Source of the DNA: Chalara sp. BL73
Taxonomy: Eukaryota; Ascomycota; Leotiomycetes; Helotiales
Assembly: GCA_918026815.1 (NCBI GenBank)
Contig: CAKJVC010000139.1
Span: 372,001-436,000 of the forward strand
Direction of reading: 5' to 3'
DNA: 64,000 bases
A program made the translations under genes and the position numbers. Shown piece by piece: positions 57,101-64,000 of the stretch; position 1 is the stretch's first letter; each line of letters opens with the position of its first letter. Under the pieces are notes generated by a model. It did not search any database and was not told the origin of the DNA. It worked only from the letters and a program-made list of their open reading frames with translations.

Positions 57101-58630
57101 CAAGGCGGCCTCAAGTCGATGTTGTCGAGAGGTAAATTGATCTGGTGTTTCTTCCATAGCTGATTGCTTCACTTCGGATTTTTGTGCTCTCTTCGAAGTC
57201 TTCGTAGTTCTTCGAGCTCTTGAGCGCTTTGGAGTTTGGAGAGTTCTGAGTACCTTTGACGTATTTGCGGGTTTACGAGATTGGGGCTTTGGGATTTTTG
57301 GTAAATCACTAAGCCGGTCATTCATTGAGATGGAGCGTAGAGGTGTAGTTGGGGTTCTAAGATCAATATAATCAGCCGGGCAAGTATTTATATGCTCATC
57401 TCTAATTGGGAAGGGGTTTAGCGGTGTTGGGGTATTTATCTCAATCGGCGAAGAAAAGCTTCCACTTGGCCCACAAGTAGGTGATGGAGGTACCGCATCA
57501 AAGCCGGGTGAGAGCCTCTGGCCAGGTTGAGGATTTTCTTGTGTAGGTGTGCATCCGCTGTTACAGCTACGGAACAACAATGGGCTGAATTTCATGACAT
57601 TCCGATTAACACCCGAAGGTTCTAAAGGCCGTTGTATTGGCGCATGTCTAGGATGTCGCAGATACTCCTCCAATGGTGTTTGTGGGGTCCCTTGAGCAAG
57701 GGAGGCGATATCCCTACCTGGGGTCATTTGATGTTGATAATAAGATCGTGGGTAACTAGAAGCCTGGAGTATGCGACTTCCTGCGGCGACAACAGGAGAG
57801 CGATCTGAACGAGCATAATAGCGGGAGTCTATACGAGAATAAGGACTCGTAATGTCTATGCGTCTTACATCTTGGGAACGATAAGGAGTAAGAATGACAG
57901 ATGGTGACTGCCCGCTATGTGAACGGCGACTGGGCGATAGTCTTCTTGTAGAATCATAGGAGTCAATATTTTCTGACTGTCGAACATCTCGATCCGGCGG
58001 TCGACTTATAGACCGCCTTTCAAGGATTTTATTGACCATATGATCGGAAAAGCGTTCGTAGGAACCATCGTATCTCTGCAAAGCTCTCAGTTGACCTGGC
58101 GAGTCAAACTGATGCCACCCGAACCCGTCAGTTCGGTTATATCGAGACGACCCCGACATGTTGTAATCATTGGCGGCATAATCGGTCCTTGTTGATTGGA
58201 ATGGGCTCCGCAGGTATGGCGCTGGACAGACCGTACTGCCGCTTCGACTGATTGGTGAGTTGTTGAACAGTCGTTGCTGTTGACTAGAAGGTTCCGTATA
58301 AGGTAATTGAGATGAGGATCTACCTCCGTGGCCCTCTTGATTAGGGAAATCCTCGCCATAGGAGGAGTTTAATGACGGAGATCGGTGCTGCTTATGAGAG
58401 ATTATGCTGCGAGATGGAGGGCGATACTTGAGCCGGCGGTAGGTATAAGGTTCTTCATAAGATTGACATGAGGATTGTGACTTTTGGCAACTATGACGGT
58501 GGCAGTGAGAATTTCCACCTGAAGGTGGCCGAGAGGATGGAGATCTGTGTTGTTGATAATATGGGTTACAGCAATGAGAATCGTGGTCATCATCAGTTCC
58601 ATACTGTAGAGCATGGTAATCGTTCGCCAT
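54173..58630 (-). CDS. Large coiled-coil protein of unknown function, 1,412 aa
   Basis: I do not recognise this family. Three exons join in phase 0: 58630-56714, 56546-55941 and 55888-54173. The first about 400 residues are disordered, rich in Ser, Tyr, Arg, His and Gln (many RSPS/YYQQH-type stretches). Residues about 490-520 are very basic (TPKRSRARRTTKTSKRAQK), a likely nuclear or nucleic-acid-binding patch. Residues about 540-720 form a long charged helix (EEKRRMSAKIREQRVHEKE, then more Lys/Arg/Glu repeats continued in exon 2). The last exon holds a Pro/Lys-rich part and then a folded C-terminal domain (DLIRVYQVVKIDSKQD, KSDLLGKGFTVREMANHDAAEYIIKYI, EISLTVVVEEKEWEG). No enzyme motif is seen. 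The start at 58630 is the first ATG of the frame. Confidence 0.75.
55889..56713 (-). other. Two introns of the large coiled-coil gene
   Basis: The introns are 56713-56547 (GTAAGT..TTTTAG, 167 nt) and 55940-55889 (GTAATA..ATATAG, 52 nt). Both joins are in phase 0 and the first continues the charged helix. Confidence 0.75.
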
Positions 58631-60265
58631 GCTTAGAGCTACGCTATTCCCAACGTGAAGAAGAGCTCCTATTTTGTTCAAGAAAACGGATCGTGAGTAT
58701 AATTTACGATGTAAGTAAGAAACGATGGAGAATGAAGGAAGTCGTTGACTTTAAAAGGTGAGGCGGTCCTGAAAATTGGCCGAAGGTTTTTCTTGCTAAA
58801 GCCAGTCTTGATAAGCCGGAGTATTGTTTTTGTGTGTTACTGTACTACCAGCCGAACTATGATTTGTTGATATAGATCTCTGCTGAATATAGTTATGGAT
58901 ATCTGTTCCCAGGTAAGACGGCAGCAGCACAGAAAATACTTGAGATGATTGCAAGGATATTCAATTCTTCAACTGAAGTTCAAGCCTTGTGCTTGGTGGC
59001 AGAAGATAAGAGGTGGGAGGAAAAGAAGCTATGCTAATGTCATTCACTTCTTGCAATGCATAAGTTGAGTCCGCAGATAATGACAGCGCTATGATGTGCA
59101 GGTTACCTCAGTGTTTGGATTTAGTAGGCTGAGGTTGTTGGTTTATTCCATATGATATTGAAAAGAGAAGGTGCTTATCAGCTCGAAGGCAAAACTCTGC
59201 TGGGCTGCAACGATTGCACAATATTTGACGTCATAGTAAGTCCAAAACGCTGATAATTGGACTAAAGCTGAAGATTGGAGGCTGTGAACAGTAATATAAG
59301 ATTGCAGATGTGACTTTAGGGTGAATTGGGTGAATTGAATGGCTGTAGGGTTGGGGTATATGATCAATGCAGCCAATGAGATATTGAATGACTTTAGCTG
59401 AGGGAAGTGCTGTGTGTCGAAACCAAGATCGGTGTCGCAAGTAAGTACGTGGGAGTGAGAGTTGACTATTGATACTGAGGGTTCTAGAGGCGGATCAGTC
59501 TCAGCATCTAGAAAAAAGTTCTAGCAATCGAGGTTGATACTGAAGTTCGTAAACGGCCTGCTGCTGGCACAATTCCAAGACGGGGCTTTGCATGAATGTA
59601 GGGATTGATGGTAGTCTAGATTCATGCATGGTCTTGATATCGGAAGTATTTAGGCTGGGATTAGTGTTGTTGACCAAGAGTGAAAATGCTAACATCTGTA
59701 GCTTAGGACTCTCGCTTTGGGTTGCTGTGCAAGTTGAAAAGCGGCAGCGAGGGAGATTTGGATGCAGGATCCATGCTTTGGGCCCATACCGAGTACCGTT
59801 TCTCCTGCTTGCGGTAGACTTTAGCAAAGTTTTGTAGATCCTTTGAATGGCACTGAGGAACTATGACTCCATGTCTGACTACTATCACATAATCGTTTCG
59901 CCAAGATAATTCGACTGATTGAGCTCGAGAAAGCCTTAAAGTTACAGCATAACGTAAAGTACTAATTAGTGTCCAGCAGCGATGCCCTGTCCTGCTTTGA
60001 TAGTTGTTAAAAGAAAGAGTACACAGAGACATGTGCTGGATATATCACGACAAAGGTCGCGAATGTGTGATTAAGAAACTTGACACGACTTTACGACTTA
60101 GTAAAAATAAACGCAAATGATACCAGATGCAAATCTGCAAAACTCGATATTCCACTTGGTTAAGAAACTGTTAAGAATTATGCTGGAAACCTCCTCGCAG
60201 TTTTGAAGTACTACACAATCGTTGATTCGAGAGGCGCTTTATTTCTGGAAGTCATTATTATCTAA
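58631..60265. other. Intergenic region
   Basis: This is upstream of the large coiled-coil gene and downstream of DBP9. Open frames of 70-110 codons lack any domain. No gene is called. Confidence 0.45.
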
Positions 60266-62388
60266 CTACTTCCGGGTACTTGCTCTGAATGTCTTTAGCG
60301 GATCCGGTCTTCGTCCTCTAGGCTTCTTCCCTCTTCCCTTCGATATTCGAGCCCTCCTTGTATTTCCAGATTTCTTGAAACTAACGAGGGAAGAGTCTGC
60401 TATGATTCCTCTTCGTCCTTCTTTGGGTAGTAGGTAGTCAGGAACGTGTTTCAAATGAGACTGGACACGGCTGGGACGTAGCTGGTGATCATGCCGGAGA
60501 TGGTGGAGGTCTCCAGGATTCTCCTCGAAATGCCTTTTTAACTTCTCGCTTTTAATTAATTCCTGTCTTAATTCTCTGGTTCGGACCTCTCGGACGGCGA
60601 TGCTAGTGACTGCACGAAGTGCATCATCCATACGATATCGAAATGCCTTCACCTGTTTCATATCAAAATTGTATGGCTTGACCTCTTTGCCCTTTTTTGC
60701 TTGGTGACGGGTAATCTTAGCAAGGACCTTTTCATCATGCTTTGCAGTTCGGATGGATGTCGGTTTATGCTTTCGGTATAGCTCTGTAGGTATTACGAAC
60801 GAGAGTGCCATCCCTGTCTGTCCAGCACGCGCTGTTCTGCCAATCCTGTGAGTATATGATTTTGATGTGGTTGGTAAATCGAAATTTATGACGCATGCAA
60901 CATTCTGTGATGTGTTAGTAAAGCTCCCAAAAAGCGTCTACTTCAGGACGAGTATTTCACAAGCCATTCAACGGAAGACTAGATGTGCTACAATCAGGTT
61001 TCATACCTTAAAGTCAACTACATTAGAAGTTAGTAATGCAAATTTGACTATGAGCGAACACTTACTGCCTCTGGCCACGCCATAGTTCTTGTCCCTTCTA
61101 TCAATTCTTTGCTTCTTGGTTGCTGGCTCTTTCGTCCTTTCAGTATTCTCCTCCATAGACTTGGTTTCTGTACTCTTTGTTGGGTCTTCCGCTGATTTGA
61201 GGGCAGGCTCCTCCAGATCTTCCTCGTCACCTAAGAGTTCGTGCTCATCAGATGCAATGATAATATCGTAAACTCCCTTATTGTACTCCTCCACAACGTG
61301 TATTCGGGAATTGACCGGTAACTCCGAATTGAGAATACAACTTTTCGTTCCAAATTGCTCCAGGTATAATTTGAGGCGGTAGCAGCGGTCAATGTCAGCC
61401 ACAAATATGATGCACTTGCCTCTAACCAGCTTGAGTTTAAATATAACATAGATGAGGAGGAACTTCTCATCTTCCGCACACCTGAAGCGTATTAGCAACC
61501 TATTGATAGCAAGTAGATAGATAGCTGCGTACTTTACGACATATTGACTCACTCCGTCGCCATCGGATTCACTAAAGGTAGTTAGTATCTGGCCATGCAA
61601 AGGCGATAATCCATTCCAATAGGTATACATACGCTTCCTCGAGTTTTAATACTGTCGGATCTCTGCAGAACAGTCCTTTCACAGTCTCCACCTCGGAAGT
61701 CAAGGTGGCACTCATGAGAATTGTTTGAACGCCATTTGGTACATTCTGGGCCACTTTCTGTAGGTATTCTTCACCATCATAGGACATGACCAAATCTGCC
61801 TCATCAATTATCAAATATGTGAGGTGTTCGAGACTAAGTGCGGAAGAATCAAGGTTGGAAGCAGCACGAGCAGGTGTGGTTATGACTATATCGGGCAAGC
61901 CCGCAAGTAGGGATCTTTGCACGGCGTCGGACACTTTCTGCGAGAGGTTGATGGCTTGGATATCTTTGGCACAAAATGTAGTACATGTTTCAATCTGTTT
62001 CGTCACCTGCTCTGCCAATTCGCGCGTAGGTACTAATATGACGGCGGTTGTAATTTGGGTAGAAGAGTTCTGAGACAATTAGCCAAGCTCACAAGATATA
62101 ACGTAAAAGTCGAACCTGTTTCCGCTTCAGGATTGAATTCAAGACGGGCAGAAGGTAAGCAAGCGTCTTTCCGGACCCAGTTTTGGCCCTGGCAAGGACA
62201 TCACGTCCTTCTAACGCTAGAGGAATCGCTTGGAGCTGGATTGGAGTTGGACTGTTGATATTCTGCTTGGAAATCCCTTGTAAAAGTCGTGGATCAAGGC
62301 CAAGGTCTGCGAATGTAGGTGCTAACTTTGTTTGCTCCAGCTCCTCGGCCGGAGCAGGCACATCATTGAGATCCAGTTTGCGTTTCAT
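60266..62388 (-). CDS. DBP9: ATP-dependent RNA helicase DBP9 (DDX56 type), 604 aa
   Basis: Six exons join in frame: 62388-62116, 62069-61633, 61571-61533, 61481-61066, 61017-61007 and 60904-60266. The start MKRKLDLND is chosen over an upstream in-frame ATG because it matches family starts. Motifs: Q region (PTPIQLQAI), AKTGSGKT (68-75), PTRELAEQ, the unusual TTPARA in place of TPGR, DEAD (180-183), SATL, then a C-terminal domain with an acidic/Lys insertion, [16 protein letters not shown] and [10 protein letters not shown]. The insertion ([18 protein letters not shown], then [12 protein letters not shown]) and the Arg/Lys-rich tail ending [14 protein letters not shown] are typical of Dbp9, a nucleolar helicase for the large ribosomal subunit. 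Exon 5 is an 11-nt microexon coding most of IDFK. The 39-nt exon 3 is also very small. Confidence 0.92.
60905..62115 (-). other. Five introns of DBP9
   Basis: The introns are 62115-62070 (GTTCGA..CTCAG), 61632-61572 (GTATGT..TTTAG), 61532-61482 (GTACGC..TTCAG), 61065-61018 (GTAAGT..TGTAG) and 61006-60905 (GTATGA..CACAG). Each join preserves the helicase motifs. Confidence 0.85.
61007..61017 (-). other. 11-nt microexon of DBP9
   Basis: The exon TTGACTTTAAG on the minus strand is flanked by an upstream intron ending ATGTAG (with CTAAC branch) and a downstream intron starting GTATGA. With the last base of exon 4 it encodes IDFK of the conserved helicase motif RGIDFKNVACV. The phase is 1 in and 0 out, so skipping would shift the frame. 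Confidence 0.85.
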
Positions 62389-64000
62389 CCTTATTAGATT
62401 GCGTTGGTGTCGATGGAATGGTTGGGCTGGCCAAAGATTTTTTTTCCTCTGAGAGGAGCGCATTTTCCTTATCGCGCTTAACCTTAATTTTTATCAGTAA
62501 ATTCACTTATCAAAACCGGATTATTGCCGCGCGCTTAATTTACCACATTGGAGCTTGTGGTGCTGGCTTCATCTCCTAGAAGATTAACTTTCCCCAATCT
62601 CACCTTTAGAACGGTACTTCCTCAAAATAATCGTAAGGATACTCGGTTCCGATAGCTGGGGCTTGAACGATCATTCAAACTAGGCTGCTACACATGACAA
62701 TACCAGATCGCGGAGAGGATTGGGCGGCTTTTGCATCGAGCAAGAGATCTCAATGAGGATGGCAGCCTCTGGCAATGGATAAAATCTGCAGAGGAAAGAA
62801 TCATCGATTCTATCCTACAAATTATAGCTCCCCATTCTGGAGAAGCGTGAGGAAGAGGCACGATTGGTAAGCATACATGATATCCGAAAACTTTAATCGC
62901 TGACTGTAGCAGTATTTCGTCCATTCTGGATCTTTCGAATTCGATCCAAGTAGTCAGAGATCATAGATGGAAGTATGCCATATATGTTTACGATAGATAT
63001 TCGGGCATGGGTGAATAGAAGACAAATATATCTCGGACAACAGCAAGAGGTCTGTAGACGCGATCCTTGTACGGAGCCCGCTTTCGGTTATCTATCTATG
63101 ATGTTCAATGAATAAGTGGTCGGCTTTTTCATATTACTGTTTGCGAAGTCTTGCGACTAGTGGAATTCCGGCGTTTACAGTGACTTGGACAAGCAAGGAC
63201 TCACACTCGAGAAGCTGCCCCATTCTCACGGTATTAGCTCTGTAGTTTTATCAACCTACCTTCAATGGTGAAAAGACCATGTTGTGTTACTCCTTGATCT
63301 TTGCTCTTGTTCCTGCTAGAGCCCTGACACAAGAGCTGCATATCACTACTTCGAAGCTATTGGACCACTGGTCACAACAACCGATTTTTTATCAGAATCC
63401 ATGTCCAATAGCACGAGTCGGCCAGATATATTTCCACGTTGTGCATAATTAGCAAATACTTGACACGTATTGCGATATCTCCAGAGAAATTGAGATTACA
63501 AGGGTTACTACCATAGGGCTGTCAGTCTCTAACGAAAATGGATACAATGAAGTCACCAGGCACATACTATTCGTCCAGTGACACTGAGGTGCCAGGACCC
63601 CATGAACCCTTGGCCTATTCTCCATCTAAGTACACATCCCCAAACTAAGGACATAACCCCAAAGCTTTTGTGCATACATGACAGAATGAATTGCAAGGGT
63701 TTGAGCGTGTCGCCAGCTCAAAGTAGCAATTCCCAATTTCTTCCCAAACCATTCCATGCGCAATCGTCAGGTGTTCACAAGGGATCTCCATCATCCGTCT
63801 GAAGTCTCCGGCATCGAATGTCTCTTGTAAATTAAGTTCTGTGCGGCTCGTTTCAACCCCCAGTCGTCGATCCTCGGAATAGGTGATATTGGTCACGTGA
63901 TTCCTACCGAATGGGTTCGGTCGTTCATGGATTCTTTATGCGACGCAACCTTGGGAACGCGAGTACTGCCTCAGATCTCCAGATGTCGATCCGAATGAGT
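62389..64000. other. Right-end region without a recognised gene
   Basis: This contains the DBP9 promoter and about 1.5 kb in which only short frames appear (for example 62688-62924 and 63645-63896 on the minus strand). None shows a domain or good splice joins. A gene beginning outside the window cannot be excluded. Confidence 0.45.

Overview
The window is nuclear DNA of a filamentous ascomycete (Pezizomycotina). The evidence is many short introns (mostly 44-60 bp) with GT..AG ends and CTAAC/CTGAC-like branch sites, single-gene transcription units on both strands, a nuclear gene for ATP synthase subunit 9, and families typical of moulds: WSC-domain proteins, a Zn2Cys6 regulator, a rhodopsin-fold membrane protein, and a CE5 esterase with a fungal cellulose-binding module. 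A leotiomycete (helotialean) fungus is my best guess from the general look of the proteins, but that is inference and not proven here.

Twenty protein-coding loci are supported, most with exon joins worked out by hand. Left part (1-17.96 kb): a two-WSC secreted protein running off the left edge; an alpha/beta hydrolase with a 512-bp first intron; a mitochondrial-type DEAD-box helicase (MSS116-like); a 1,516-residue secreted protein with a beta-propeller, Ig-like region and four WSC domains; a coiled-coil protein; and a CCCH zinc-finger protein whose zinc finger lies on a separate short first exon.

Middle part (20-32.5 kb): an accessory stretch with long gene-poor spacers. It holds a secreted CE5 esterase with CBM1, a Zn2Cys6 transcription factor, a cyclase-family protein, an O-methyltransferase and a secreted GH5 glycoside hydrolase. 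The regulator, cyclase-family protein and methyltransferase sit together and could form a small metabolite locus, but no PKS, NRPS or terpene synthase core is present.

Right part (32.8-62.4 kb): mainly housekeeping genes, namely an unnamed protein with a retropepsin-like segment that lacks the catalytic Asp, TTI1 (TTT complex), ATP9, the bifunctional thiamine enzyme THI6, eIF5 (TIF5) divergent from THI6, a leucine-rich repeat protein, a rhodopsin-fold membrane protein, a large coiled-coil protein of unknown function, and the ribosome-biogenesis helicase DBP9 with an 11-nt microexon. The last 1.6 kb shows nothing I can name. I saw no tRNA or rRNA gene, no CRISPR array, no intact transposon and no obvious new multi-gene defence system. 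The most unusual items are the propeller-WSC protein with a GC-AG intron, the split CCCH protein, the pseudo-retropepsin protein, the DBP9 microexon and a candidate 34-nt intron.
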